From Halomarina halobia (lineage in GTDB: Archaea > Halobacteriota > Halobacteria > Halobacteriales > Haloarculaceae), in the NCBI RefSeq assembly GCF_029338575.1, contig NZ_CP119992.1:1178001-1242000 (forward strand): a DNA stretch of 64,000 bases, read 5' to 3'. Positions within the stretch are counted from its first letter, which is position 1. Each line of letters begins with the position of its first letter. The position numbers and the translations under genes were made by a program. Below are positions 33,146 to 41,660 of the stretch, in pieces. The notes under the pieces were generated by a model. That model ran no database searches, was not told where the DNA came from, and saw nothing but the letters and a program-made list of their open reading frames with translations.

Positions 33146-34795
33146 ATGAGCGACGGGAGCGACGGCGGGGGGACCGGTGCGGGGAGGGATCGGCGACCCT
33201 CGGGGCGCGTCGACGTCTGCGTGATCGGGTCGGGGCCGGCGGGCGCGCTCGTCGCCGCGACGCTCGCCCGGCGCGGGTACGACGTCGTCGTGCTGGAGGC
33301 GGGTCGGCGGTTCGACCCCGCGGAGCGGCTCCGGCGGATGGAGCGGAGCATCCGCCCCGGCGGCGGGCCGGTGTGGGAGATGGGCGGCGAGCGCGACGCG
33401 TTCACCTCGACCGGGCGACGCTACCCGCTCAACGCGGCCCGCGTGAAGGGCGTGGGCGGGTCGACGCTCCACTGGCAGGGGATGGTGATGCGCCTGCACG
33501 AACTCGACTTCGAGCGGCGCACCCGCGAGGGGGTGGCCGACGACTGGCCGATCGGATACGACGACCTCAGGCCGTACTACGCGCGGGCCGAGAGAGAACT
33601 CGGCGTCGCCGGCGCGGTCGACGACCCCTTCGCGCCGCCACGGGACGAACCGTTCCCGATGCCCGCCTTCGCGCCCTCCTACGGCGACTCGCTCTTCGCC
33701 GACGCCTGCGAGCGGCTGGGCGTGGCGATGCACTCCGTGGGCAACGCCCGGAACTCGGAGGCCTACGACGGGCGCGGCCCGTGCGTCGGCTACGGCACCT
33801 GCAAGCCCGTCTGCCCCTCCGGGGCGAAGTACACCGCCGAGGTCCACGTCGCCGAGGCCGAGGCCGAGGGGGCTCGCGTCATCGACCGGGCGGCGGTCCA
33901 GCGCCTCGAGCACGACGACTCCGGCGAGGCCGTCGAGGCGGCCGTCTACGCCGCGCCGAACGGCGAGGAACACCGGCAGGAGGCCCGCCGGTTCGTCGTC
34001 GCCTGCGGCGGCGTCGAGACGCCGCGCCTGCTCCTCCTCTCGGCGTCCGACCGGCACCCCGACGGGCTCGCCAACGCCAGCGGGCTCGTGGGACGCTACT
34101 TCATGGATCACCTGTTCGCGGGGATGGGCGGCCGGCTCGACGAACCGACGCGGCAGAACCACGTCGGGTTCATCACCAGCGAGTGCCACCAGTTCTACGA
34201 CGAGCCGGGCCGCACGACGCGCGGGATCCCCGGGACGGACGCCGACGTCGGGAGTATCAAACTGGAGTTCCTCAACTACGCCGGCCCCTCGCCGGTCGAG
34301 ATCGCCCTCGGGGCCGAGGAGTGGGGTGACGACCTGCTCTCCACCCTCCGGGGGGCCTACGGGAACGAGATCGCCGTCGGCGCGCTGGTCGGTCAGCTCC
34401 CGCGGCGGGAGAACCGGGTCGCGCTCGACCGCTCGCGGACGGACGACCACGGCAACCCCGTGCCGGCGATCCACTGGCGTATCGACGACCGGACGAGGCG
34501 GACCATAGAGCGGGCCAACGAGATCCAGCGGGCGATCCTCTCCGAGCTCGGAGCCGAGATCACCTGGACCGTCGGCCCGGGGAACACCGGTCCCGCGTTT
34601 CACCACATGGGAACGACGAGGATGGGGACGGATCCGGAAGAGAGCGTCGTCGACCCGACGCTCCGGACCCACGACCTCGACAACTGCTGGATCGCGTCGA
34701 GCGGCGTCTTCGTCACGGGGGGCGCGATGAACCCAACGCTGACGATCGCGGCGCTCGCGCTGCGCGCGGCGGATCACGTCGAGGAGACGCTTTGA
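33146..34795 (+). CDS. GMC-family FAD oxidoreductase (sugar/gluconate dehydrogenase large subunit-like)
   Basis: A 549-residue flavoprotein: FAD site VCVIGSGPAGALVAA near residue 25, GVGGSTLHWQGM near 110, and a C-terminal FHHMGTTRMG ... SGVFVTGGAMNPTLTI that contains the GMC active-site His/Asn pair. A cysteine cluster CVGYGTCKPVC at about residue 213 matches the hinge region that in related FAD-dependent sugar dehydrogenases binds a 3Fe-4S cluster. It has no signal peptide and is probably exported with its Tat-tagged small subunit. Electron acceptor and sugar substrate are unknown. Confidence 0.8.
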   Translation: MSDGSDGGGTGAGRDRRPSGRVDVCVIGSGPAGALVAATLARRGYDVVVLEAGRRFDPAERLRRMERSIRPGGGPVWEMGGERDAFTSTGRRYPLNAARVKGVGGSTLHWQGMVMRLHELDFERRTREGVADDWPIGYDDLRPYYARAERELGVAGAVDDPFAPPRDEPFPMPAFAPSYGDSLFADACERLGVAMHSVGNARNSEAYDGRGPCVGYGTCKPVCPSGAKYTAEVHVAEAEAEGARVIDRAAVQRLEHDDSGEAVEAAVYAAPNGEEHRQEARRFVVACGGVETPRLLLLSASDRHPDGLANASGLVGRYFMDHLFAGMGGRLDEPTRQNHVGFITSECHQFYDEPGRTTRGIPGTDADVGSIKLEFLNYAGPSPVEIALGAEEWGDDLLSTLRGAYGNEIAVGALVGQLPRRENRVALDRSRTDDHGNPVPAIHWRIDDRTRRTIERANEIQRAILSELGAEITWTVGPGNTGPAFHHMGTTRMGTDPEESVVDPTLRTHDLDNCWIASSGVFVTGGAMNPTLTIAALALRAADHVEETL

Positions 34796-34810
34796 CTCCT
34801 CGGGTGGGAA

Positions 34811-35533
34811 CTAGCGCGTTCGCCTGCGGGCGCGCTCCTCGACCCCCACGGTCACGATCGACTTCGCGATGGCCGCGCCGCCGGAGAGCGGGTCGAGCTT
34901 CGTCTCGCCCGCCCGCTCTGCGTACTCGATGGGGATCTCGCGGACGGCGTACCCGCGCGCGACCGGTCTGATGAGGAGTTCGGCCGACAGCCCCGTGTTC
35001 TCCGTCCACTCGATGCCGTCGACGACCGCCCGCCGGTAGGCGCGCATCCCGGTCGTCACGTCGTGGAGGCGTCGCCCCGCGAGTACGCTGGCGAGCAGCG
35101 CGAACGCGCGGTTCCCGAGCCGATTCACCGGCGGCATCGCCCGCGCGCCGTGATACAGGCGGTCGCCGCTGACCACGTCGTAGCCGTCGTTGATCGCGTC
35201 GAGGAAGTCGGGGAGGCGCTCCATCGGGTAGGTGTCGTCGCAGTCGGTGGTGACGACGACCGGCCGGGTCGCGCTCGCGAGCGCCGCCGCCACCGCCACG
35301 CCGTACCCCCGCGGGCGCTGTTGGACGACGCGAGCACCGCGCTCGCGGGCGATCTCCGGGGTCCCGTCGGACGACCCGTCGACGCAGACGACCTCGGCGC
35401 GGCCGTCCGTCACGCGCGCCACGTCGTCGAGGACGGTCCCGATCGCCGCCTCCTCGTTGTACGTCCCCATGACCACGCTCACGTCGTCGAACGTGTAGTC
35501 CCCGCCCCGTTCACGGTCGAGTGCTCGACTCAT
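34811..35533 (-). CDS. GT2 glycosyltransferase (dolichyl-phosphate sugar synthase-like)
   Basis: A 240-residue family 2 transferase: SVVMGTYNEEAAIGTVLDDV at the N-terminus, CVDGSSDGTPEIA, the TTDCDDTYPME segment with the metal-binding aspartates, and DVTTGMRAYRR. This matches DPM1-like enzymes that load a sugar onto dolichyl phosphate. No membrane domain is present. A GT-C enzyme needing such a donor is encoded at 30338-32554. Its promoter carries metal-repressor box D. The 3' end is convergent with the GMC gene, 15 bp apart. Confidence 0.85.
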   Translation of the reverse strand: MSRALDRERGGDYTFDDVSVVMGTYNEEAAIGTVLDDVARVTDGRAEVVCVDGSSDGTPEIARERGARVVQQRPRGYGVAVAAALASATRPVVVTTDCDDTYPMERLPDFLDAINDGYDVVSGDRLYHGARAMPPVNRLGNRAFALLASVLAGRRLHDVTTGMRAYRRAVVDGIEWTENTGLSAELLIRPVARGYAVREIPIEYAERAGETKLDPLSGGAAIAKSIVTVGVEERARRRTR

Positions 35534-35565
35534 TACCCGGGGATTTCCGGCGGCGGACTTGAACG

Positions 35566-35581
35566 TTTAGGTTTGCCAAAA
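35566..35581 (-). promoter_or_regulatory. predicted metal-repressor box D
   Basis: On the plus strand this reads TTTAGG-TTTG-CCAAAA, a weaker match (one core mismatch) to the same palindrome. It lies 33-48 bp upstream of the GT2 start codon, where a TATA element is expected. It is the least certain of the four sites. Confidence 0.5.
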
Positions 35582-35660
35582 ACGGCTCCGTTCGACGGAC
35601 CGCGCCGCCGAGCGGCCGGTACGGGTTCGAGCGTGGGATCGCCCTCGTCCGCGAACTCCG

Positions 35661-36668
35661 TCACCGGGATCGGACCGGCGGGGTGTTCGCCCCGCCGTCG
35701 TCTTCGTCGTCTTCGTCGATCAGATCGCCGTCGTCGCCGTCGATACCGTCGATCCGGTCGCCGTCGGTCTCGACGTTCCCATCCGATCGCGCCGTTCGCC
35801 ACTCGGGATCGCGGGCGCGCGCGCGGCCGGCGGCGTCGCGCGCGCCGCCCGTCACCGCGCGGCGCTCGACGAGGGCCATCAGGCGGTCGAGCACCGGCCC
35901 GGAGAGGCGAACGCTCACGACGGCGAGCCCGATCCCGGCGACGACGTCGGTCCCCCAGTGGATGCCGAGGTACATCGTCGAGACCACGACGCTCGCGGCG
36001 AGGACGGCGGCCACGGGGACCCAGCGGGGGTAGCGGTCGCGCGTCTCCCACGCCAGTAGCGCGACGGTCACCGAGAGCGAGGTGTGAAGCGAGGGGAAGA
36101 CGTTGGTGTTCGTGTTCACCTGGCTCGTGAGCAGTTGCGAACTCGGGTACGTCGAGTACAGCAGCGGGTCGACGAGTTCGGGCATGACGTTTCGCGGCCC
36201 GTAGGAGATGAACAGCGTGTAACAGACGAGCCCGATCGCGTAGTTGAGGCAGTAGGCGACCGCCGTGCGCTGGAGCGCCTCGGCGCGCTCCAGCGCGAGG
36301 TACGCGACGAGCGGGAACACCAGCAGGAAGACGTAGCCGTAGACGTAGACGAACGAGAAGTACGCGGTGAGCGTCGGGGTCGCGAACGACTGGACGACGG
36401 CGACGAACACCCCCTCGATGCCCAGGATGGCGCCGGTCACGTTCCACCCGATCAGCCACGACACCTCGGGGCCGTAGTCCCGCGCGATCTTGTTCACGAG
36501 GAGGACGGCGACGAGCAACCCGAGGCCGGGCGCGGCGGCGCGCAGTCGCCGTCGGACGTCGCGCGCCGTCTCGACGAGGCGGTTCACGCCGATGATCGTC
36601 AGCGACGCGATCACCAGCATCGCTCCCGAGACGACGACGACGCTCGCGAGGACGTCACCCAGACCCAC
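35661..36668 (-). CDS. PAP2-superfamily membrane phosphatase
   Basis: A 335-residue membrane protein with six to seven hydrophobic segments. PAP2 motifs are visible: PSLHTSLS (PSGH-type, near residue 192) and MYLGIHWGTDVVAG (H-x3-D type, near 232), with SYGPRN upstream as a weak first motif. PAP2 enzymes dephosphorylate lipid phosphates, for example dolichyl or polyprenyl pyrophosphate, or transfer inositol phosphate (AUR1-like). The C-terminus, about 70 residues, is acidic and disordered. It sits just upstream of the GT2 gene, which hints at a lipid-carrier role. Confidence 0.78.
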   Translation of the reverse strand: MGLGDVLASVVVVSGAMLVIASLTIIGVNRLVETARDVRRRLRAAAPGLGLLVAVLLVNKIARDYGPEVSWLIGWNVTGAILGIEGVFVAVVQSFATPTLTAYFSFVYVYGYVFLLVFPLVAYLALERAEALQRTAVAYCLNYAIGLVCYTLFISYGPRNVMPELVDPLLYSTYPSSQLLTSQVNTNTNVFPSLHTSLSVTVALLAWETRDRYPRWVPVAAVLAASVVVSTMYLGIHWGTDVVAGIGLAVVSVRLSGPVLDRLMALVERRAVTGGARDAAGRARARDPEWRTARSDGNVETDGDRIDGIDGDDGDLIDEDDEDDGGANTPPVRSR

Positions 36669-36674
36669 GTCGAT

Positions 36675-38444
36675 TCACCCCTGGAGGAGGCGACCCTCCT
36701 GATATCTGAACCCGGCCTCGACGAACAGGTCGCGGGCGCGCTCGACGTCGAGTTCGCCGTCCTCTCCGACGAAGGGGAGGACGGGGGCCTCGTCGTCCCA
36801 GGTCAGCTCCGGGGCGAGCCAGTCCGTCGTCGCCAGCGGACTGACGGCCGGCGTGGCGTAGCCGTCGAAGACGGACTCGACGATGTGCGCCCTGTCGAGC
36901 AGGCGCGCGACCGCCCGCCGGAACCGCAGGTTCGACAGGGGGGCGCGGCGGACGTTGTAGCCGACGTGGTAGAACGACGCCGAGGGGTGGACGATGAGCG
37001 AGAGGGCGGCCGCTCGACCGATGTCGGGTGCGACCGCCGAACTGAGCGGGCTGGCGCTCGCGTCGGCCCGCCCCTCCGCGAGCAGTTCGACCGCGACGGA
37101 GTCGGAGGGGACCGGACGGAACACCGCGCGGTCGAACGCGAGGCGGTCGCCGACGGCCGCCCCGAGGTCCCCCTCGACCCGCCCCAGGAAGTGATCCTCG
37201 ACGCGCGCGAGGACGATGCGCTCGTCCCGCTCGACCGCCTCGATCCGAAGCGGTCCGCTCCCGATCGGGTTCGGGTTCTCCCAGACGAGCGCCTCCGTCG
37301 TCTGCGCGCCGACCGACACCCCCGCGACGGTCGCGGGGTCGGTGTACTCGCGCCACACGTGACGGGGGAGCACCGGGACGGTGAACGCCCGCTCCGCGAT
37401 CGACGGCGCGACGTCGTCGAAGGCGAACTCGACGACCCGCTCGTCGACAGCCGACACGTCGGCGACGAGCGATCCCTCCCCGCGGAACCGCTCGGCCGGG
37501 ACCGGCGCGTCGGCCTCGCCGAGCGAGGTGTCGGCGAGAAATCGGTACGTGAACGCCACGTCCCGGGCGGTGACGGGCGTTCCGTCGTGCCAGTACGCCC
37601 GTCTGAGGGACATCTCGGCGCGACGGTCGTCGTCCGTCCACGTCCACCCGGCCGCGAGCCAGGGTCGGACCGTGTCGTCGTGGACGCGACCCAGGGAGTC
37701 GTACACCAGTCCGGTGATCGTACCGCGGTCGCGGTGTTCGGCCGCGAGCGGATTCAGGTTGCGCGTGGCCCGCGCGTCGCGGAGCAGGACGCGCAGAGCG
37801 TCCCGCGGAACGCCCCCGACGGCGTCGAGGGCGATGTAGCCGAGCGGAGTCGTCGGCGGGAGCCGCTTCCACCCGGAGAACCGGTCGGTCCGGATCGCGA
37901 TGACGTCGTCGGGGAACGCCACGACGGTACACGGCTGGGCCTCGACGAGCGCCATCTGCAGGTCGACGACGACCCTCCGACGGGCGTCGCCCTCGCGCCG
38001 ACGCTGCTCGTCCAGGAGTTCGTCCATCGAGAGGTCGGTGTAGCCGAAGGGGTTCTGCCACCCCTGTTCGCCCGCGTAGCGCGAGTGCAGGAACGGACGC
38101 AGGAAGTCGGGGTCCCGTCCTCCGGGGGAGGGCGCGACGTAGAGGTCGAAGTCGTGATTGACGAGCAGATCGCGCAGCAGGGCCTCCTCGGCCATCGGGA
38201 GCAGTTCCGTCTCGATCCCGACCGCCTCCAGCCCGTTCGCCAGCGCGCGGGCGATGCGGATGGCGTAGGGGTCCGCGTCGGTCGGGAGCGTCTTGATGCG
38301 GAGCGAGAGCTGTTCCGCTCGCGTCCGGCCGGCGATGTTCCAGATCCCGTCCAGACAACCGGCCGTGGCGGCGAGCGACGCGCTCGCCGTTCCGTGTAGC
38401 AGCCGCCGGCGCGTCGTTCGCGCGTCGTTCGGTTCACGAGCCAT
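36675..38444 (-). CDS. family-5 solute-binding lipoprotein (DppA/OppA-like), orphan
   Basis: A 589-residue protein with a Tat signal (ARTTRRRLLHGTASASL) and lipobox TAGC. The mature part has GLVYDSLGRVHDDTVRPWLAAGWTW and AYWHDGTPVTARDVAFTYRF, the classic family-5 motif, and ends with FRRAVARLLDRAHIV. Members bind peptides, nickel or sugars for ABC import. No family-5 permease or ATPase gene is next to it, so it may use a remote transporter or act as a sensor. An unusual feature is an N-terminal extra domain before the typical start near residue 215. Confidence 0.8.
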   Translation of the reverse strand: MAREPNDARTTRRRLLHGTASASLAATAGCLDGIWNIAGRTRAEQLSLRIKTLPTDADPYAIRIARALANGLEAVGIETELLPMAEEALLRDLLVNHDFDLYVAPSPGGRDPDFLRPFLHSRYAGEQGWQNPFGYTDLSMDELLDEQRRREGDARRRVVVDLQMALVEAQPCTVVAFPDDVIAIRTDRFSGWKRLPPTTPLGYIALDAVGGVPRDALRVLLRDARATRNLNPLAAEHRDRGTITGLVYDSLGRVHDDTVRPWLAAGWTWTDDDRRAEMSLRRAYWHDGTPVTARDVAFTYRFLADTSLGEADAPVPAERFRGEGSLVADVSAVDERVVEFAFDDVAPSIAERAFTVPVLPRHVWREYTDPATVAGVSVGAQTTEALVWENPNPIGSGPLRIEAVERDERIVLARVEDHFLGRVEGDLGAAVGDRLAFDRAVFRPVPSDSVAVELLAEGRADASASPLSSAVAPDIGRAAALSLIVHPSASFYHVGYNVRRAPLSNLRFRRAVARLLDRAHIVESVFDGYATPAVSPLATTDWLAPELTWDDEAPVLPFVGEDGELDVERARDLFVEAGFRYQEGRLLQG

Positions 38445-38573
38445 TCGTCTATCGTCCCCCGTAGACGCTTCTGCTGTACCTCCCTCTCGGGACAGATAAG
38501 GTGACCGATATAGTGATACCGAGACGGGGGCTCGTCACCCGCCGCTCCGTCGGGTAGATCGCCCGCACGGACG

Positions 38574-39773
38574 TCATATCGCCCCCACGAGCGGAAGCGA
38601 GAGCGTCGCGGCCCAGCAGGCGACGACGAGCAGCGCGTGCCACCGATCGGCGGTCGCGGTCGCGCCGACGGCGGCGACCATCCCCGCCGAGACGAGTACC
38701 GCCGCACGGTGCAGGATCGCTCGAATCGGGAGGACCGCGACGCCCAGCGCGGCGTAATCGAGGACGAACGCCACGCCGAGTCCCGTCGCGACGAGGGCGA
38801 ACGCGCGGATCGGTCGGTGCGGCCGCGCGAGGAGCGCGGCCGACGCCGGAATGCCGACCGCGATGACCGGGTAGAGCAGCCCCGCGAAGACCTTCGGGGA
38901 GGTCCCGGGGAACGTCGTTTCGAGCGCGACGCCGACCGCCCTGACGGCGAGGTACAGCCCCGCCGGACCGACGGCCGGACCGAGCGCGATCGCGCTCGCC
39001 CGCGCGTCGTCCCGGAGCCGATCGAGTCCGCGCCGGGCGAGGGCCGGCCCCGCCAGGGCGAGCGCCGCGACGGTGGTTCCTACCTCGATCGTCGAGATCC
39101 ACCCGTGGCCGTCGGCCGTCCCGCCGTTGCCGGCGTAGACCCGGACGACGCGATCGACGGAGAGCGTTCGCATGAAGTCGATCTCGACGCGGCGCTGGGC
39201 GTCCGCGATACCGGAGACGGTGTGGCGCAGGCGGAACCAGTCCCAGTGCTCGCTGTGGGCCTGCAGCGCCGTCCACCCGCCGTCGCGCGCGGCGTACGCC
39301 CGCACGTGGTCGCGCGCGCCGAGGTAGCTGCCGTCGTGCAGTTGATAGCGCTCCTCGAGCCACGCGCCGTTTCCGTCGGGCGACTCGACGTAGGTGTATC
39401 GCCGCGCCCCCCGGGCGTCGCTCCAGACGAGGCGGTCCTCGCTGTCGTCGTACTCGACGTTCGCGATCGAGGCGGTGTCGGTGTCCTCCGTCTCGTTCTC
39501 GGTGGGCTGCCACTCGGCGTCGCCGCGGTGGGTCATAAGCCGTCGTGTCGTCGCCGGATCGGCGTACACGACGAGGTTGATGGCGAGCGTCCGCGAGCTG
39601 AACGAGTGGCGCTTGCTCGTGTAGGGCCACAGGCGATCGGACCCATCCCGGAGTTCGACCACCTCGTCGGTCCGTTCCCCGGCGATCGGCGGGCCCCCCA
39701 CGTCGAGCGCCGTCGCTCCCGACAGGAGCGCGAGGACCAGCAGCCCCGCCGCGAACCACGTTGCGTCGTCCAT
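38574..39773 (-). CDS. polytopic membrane protein with N-terminal extracytoplasmic domain
   Basis: A 399-residue protein. One N-terminal membrane segment (FAAGLLVLALLSG), an exposed domain of about 200 residues, then about six membrane segments. The exposed domain holds LAINLVVYADPATTRRLM and LHDGSYLGARDHVRAY, which faintly recall LssY_C-type domains. I do not recognise a function. An upstream in-frame extension to 40007 is Arg/Cys-rich without family character and is rejected. The neighbouring lipoprotein gene lies 129 bp downstream. Confidence 0.6.
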   Translation of the reverse strand: MDDATWFAAGLLVLALLSGATALDVGGPPIAGERTDEVVELRDGSDRLWPYTSKRHSFSSRTLAINLVVYADPATTRRLMTHRGDAEWQPTENETEDTDTASIANVEYDDSEDRLVWSDARGARRYTYVESPDGNGAWLEERYQLHDGSYLGARDHVRAYAARDGGWTALQAHSEHWDWFRLRHTVSGIADAQRRVEIDFMRTLSVDRVVRVYAGNGGTADGHGWISTIEVGTTVAALALAGPALARRGLDRLRDDARASAIALGPAVGPAGLYLAVRAVGVALETTFPGTSPKVFAGLLYPVIAVGIPASAALLARPHRPIRAFALVATGLGVAFVLDYAALGVAVLPIRAILHRAAVLVSAGMVAAVGATATADRWHALLVVACWAATLSLPLVGAI

Positions 39774-40123
39774 CTCGGGGAGTGGTCGCTTGGGGGAGGC
39801 CGAACAAATAGTTTCTCGCCGTTCGGTGACGGTCTCGGTGTCGTACCCCTGGAGACACCGGACGGGACCTCGGCGGGCGAGGGCGCGTGTGGCGGCGCGC
39901 GACTGCGGAGCGAGCCGGCGGCTCGACGCGCGATGGACGCGGCAAAACGTGGGCGTGCAGGCGACGCCGCGGGCGGGGCAGGGTTCGCGGGGCGTGGCGT
40001 CGCGCAACCGCGAGCGCCCCGCGACCGAAGTCAGGTCACACGGACGCTGGTCCCGCTCTCAATTATAAAGGTACGGACGGTAGACCCGAGTTCGCCGCTG
40101 TCTGTACCGGCACGCCGTCCCGC

Positions 40124-40183
40124 GAGCGGACGGAGTGAGCGAGCGGACGGAGTGAGCGAGCGGACGGAGTGAGCGAGCGGACG
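40124..40183. repeat. 17-bp tandem repeat, 3.5 copies
   Basis: Perfect units of GAGCGGACGGAGTGAGC at 40124-40140, 40141-40157 and 40158-40174, followed by a nine-base partial copy. Similar GAGCGA/GAGTGAG words occur at 4710-4738 and, inverted, at about 3453-3475, which are also intergenic. Slippage or a repeat-family origin is likely. Confidence 0.85.
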
Positions 40184-40204
40184 CGACGAATCCCCGAGCG
40201 CAGC

Positions 40205-40312
40205 GAGGGGATGAGGCGCGGTTTTGGTCCAGCTTTTACCAGGGAGCCGGCAGCGACCGCGGAGCGTGTCGCTGCCCGCGACCGCAGGAAAAGGTGGCGG
40301 TTCAAAAGGTGG
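40205..40312 (-). repeat. 3'-flanking hairpin element, copy B
   Basis: Minus-strand counterpart of 3326-3424. Its core stem is GGCAGCGAC / GTCGCTGCC around ACGCTCCGCG, flanked by CCTTTTCC and GGTAAAAGCTGGACC. It starts about three bases after the stop of the small membrane protein gene at 40315, the same relation to the upstream gene as copy A. A G-C to C-G swap relative to copy A keeps the stem paired. Confidence 0.7.
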
Positions 40313-40314
40313 GA

Positions 40315-40485
40315 TTAGAGCGTGAGCATGATCGGGACGCCGAAGACGACGACCATGCCGACGAGGGCGATGACGAACCCCGTGACCATCTGTCCCCTCG
40401 TGTAGGGTGCCTGCGGGGCGGTCTGGCGGCCGGCCGTCGGTTCGTACGTGTCCCCCTCGCGCTCTTCGTGTTCGTGATCGCTCAT
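40315..40485 (-). CDS. small single-span membrane protein (DUF7550-like)
   Basis: A 56-residue protein: an acidic His-rich head (MSDHEHEEREGD), a polar linker, and one C-terminal membrane helix (FVIALVGMVVVFGVPIMLTL). Similar tiny proteins are common in haloarchaea and, as I recall, are grouped as DUF7550. No function is known. The ATG at 40485 is preferred over an upstream extension that lacks family character. It is divergent from the next gene with 97 bp between. Confidence 0.75.
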   Translation of the reverse strand: MSDHEHEEREGDTYEPTAGRQTAPQAPYTRGQMVTGFVIALVGMVVVFGVPIMLTL

Positions 40486-40582
40486 GCCACCGTCTCCTCG
40501 GGGCGCGTACTTTGCCTTGTCGGAGTTACAGTCCGTCCCGGGGGGCGCATGCTTTTTGCTACCGCGTGACGAACGGCGTCGC

Positions 40583-40774
40583 ATGCCCGTGCCCGGCTAC
40601 GACCCCGAGGACCTGGATCGTCTGCTGCTCGACCGACTGGGCGACCGCGAGCCGGCGGACGTGCTCGACGAGGCGGCCCTGCGTCGGTACGAGGCGGGCG
40701 CGGATCTCGTGGACGTGCTCGACGAGGGGACCGTGCGCGAGTTGCTGTCGAGATCGAAGTCGGATCGGGAGTAG
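40583..40774 (+). CDS. small acidic protein of unknown function
   Basis: A 63-residue hypothetical protein, MPVPGYDPEDLDRLLLDRLG at its start, with predicted helices and many Asp/Glu/Leu. No known domain, signal or membrane segment. The ATG at 40583 is preferred to an upstream in-frame ATG because the earlier part is Arg/Gly/Pro-rich. It precedes hisF by 73 bp and may share its transcript. Whether it is expressed is uncertain, but composition matches haloarchaeal proteins. Confidence 0.6.
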   Translation: MPVPGYDPEDLDRLLLDRLGDREPADVLDEAALRRYEAGADLVDVLDEGTVRELLSRSKSDRE

Positions 40775-40847
40775 CGAGCGCGGACGGCGGCGACGACGCG
40801 ACACGCTGTCGAAACCGTGAAACCCGCCACCCGCCAAGCGGGGGTAG

Positions 40848-41660
40848 ATGCTGACAAAGCGGATCATCCCGTGCATCGACGTGGACCTGGACGACGACGG
40901 GAACGCGGCGGTCTACACGGGGGTCCACTTCGAGAACCTCAGGTACACCGGCGATCCGGTCGAACTGGCGAAGAAGTACAACGCTGCGGGCGCGGACGAG
41001 TTCGTCTTCCTCGACATCACCGCGAGCGCGGAGGGCCGAGAGACGATGCTCTCGGTCGTCGAACGCGTCGCGGACGAGTGTTTCATCCCTCTCACGGTGG
41101 GCGGCGGGATCCGCACCCGCGAGGACGTACGGGAGACGCTCCGCGCCGGGGCGGACAAGGTCTCCATCACGACGGGCGCGCTCGAACGCCCGGAACTCAT
41201 TACCGAGGGGGCGAGGGCGTTCGGTAGCCAGTGTATCGTCATCAGCGTCGACGCTCGCCGCCGGTTCGACGAGGCGGGCGAGCACTACGCGCGGGTCGAC
41301 GGCGAGTCCTGCTGGTTCGAGTGCACCAAGCGGGGCGGCCGCGAGGGGACCGGCGTCGACGTGATCGAGTGGGCGCGGGCGGCCGAGGCGCGCGGGGCCG
41401 GCGAACTGTTCGTCAACTCCATCGACGCCGACGGCACGAAGGACGGCTACGACGTCCCGCTCACGAGGGCCGTCTGCGAGGCCGTCTCGACGCCCGTCAT
41501 CGCCTCCTCCGGCTGCGGCGGCCCCGAGGACGCCTACGAGGTGTTCACCGAGGCGGGGGCGGACGCCGCGCTCGCCGCCTCCATCTTCCACTTCGAGGAG
41601 TACACCATCGGCGAGGTCAAGGAGTACCTCGCGGAGCGGGACGTGCCGGTCCGGCGCTGA
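40848..41660 (+). CDS. hisF: imidazole glycerol phosphate synthase subunit HisF
   Basis: A 270-residue TIM-barrel cyclase. It begins MLTKRIIPCIDVD with catalytic Asp11, has VGGGIRTREDV, the second catalytic Asp in NSIDADGTKDGYD (near residue 191 owing to an insert), and the phosphate site ASSGCGGPEDA. HisF uses ammonia from HisH to form IGP and AICAR in histidine synthesis. The GESCWFECTKRGGREGTGVDV segment fits archaeal HisF. No other his gene is in the window. Confidence 0.96.
   Translation: MLTKRIIPCIDVDLDDDGNAAVYTGVHFENLRYTGDPVELAKKYNAAGADEFVFLDITASAEGRETMLSVVERVADECFIPLTVGGGIRTREDVRETLRAGADKVSITTGALERPELITEGARAFGSQCIVISVDARRRFDEAGEHYARVDGESCWFECTKRGGREGTGVDVIEWARAAEARGAGELFVNSIDADGTKDGYDVPLTRAVCEAVSTPVIASSGCGGPEDAYEVFTEAGADAALAASIFHFEEYTIGEVKEYLAERDVPVRR

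Larger units (their letters stand above)
39774..40314. other. 541-bp intergenic region with repeats and an orphan TATA
   Basis: No convincing gene. It contains GC-rich inverted repeats (GCGACGCC at 39961-39968 paired with GGCGTCGC near 39996-40003), an AT-rich CTCAATTATAAAGG at about 40057-40070 that looks like a TATA box on either strand, a 17-bp tandem repeat (40124-40183) and hairpin element copy B (40205-40312). An unannotated short RNA driven by the TATA is possible but unproven. Confidence 0.5.

Noticed and set aside
39774..40123. RNase P RNA or SRP RNA gene in the 541-bp spacer
   Set aside because: GC-rich stems are present but I could not find the conserved RNase P or SRP core sequence motifs.
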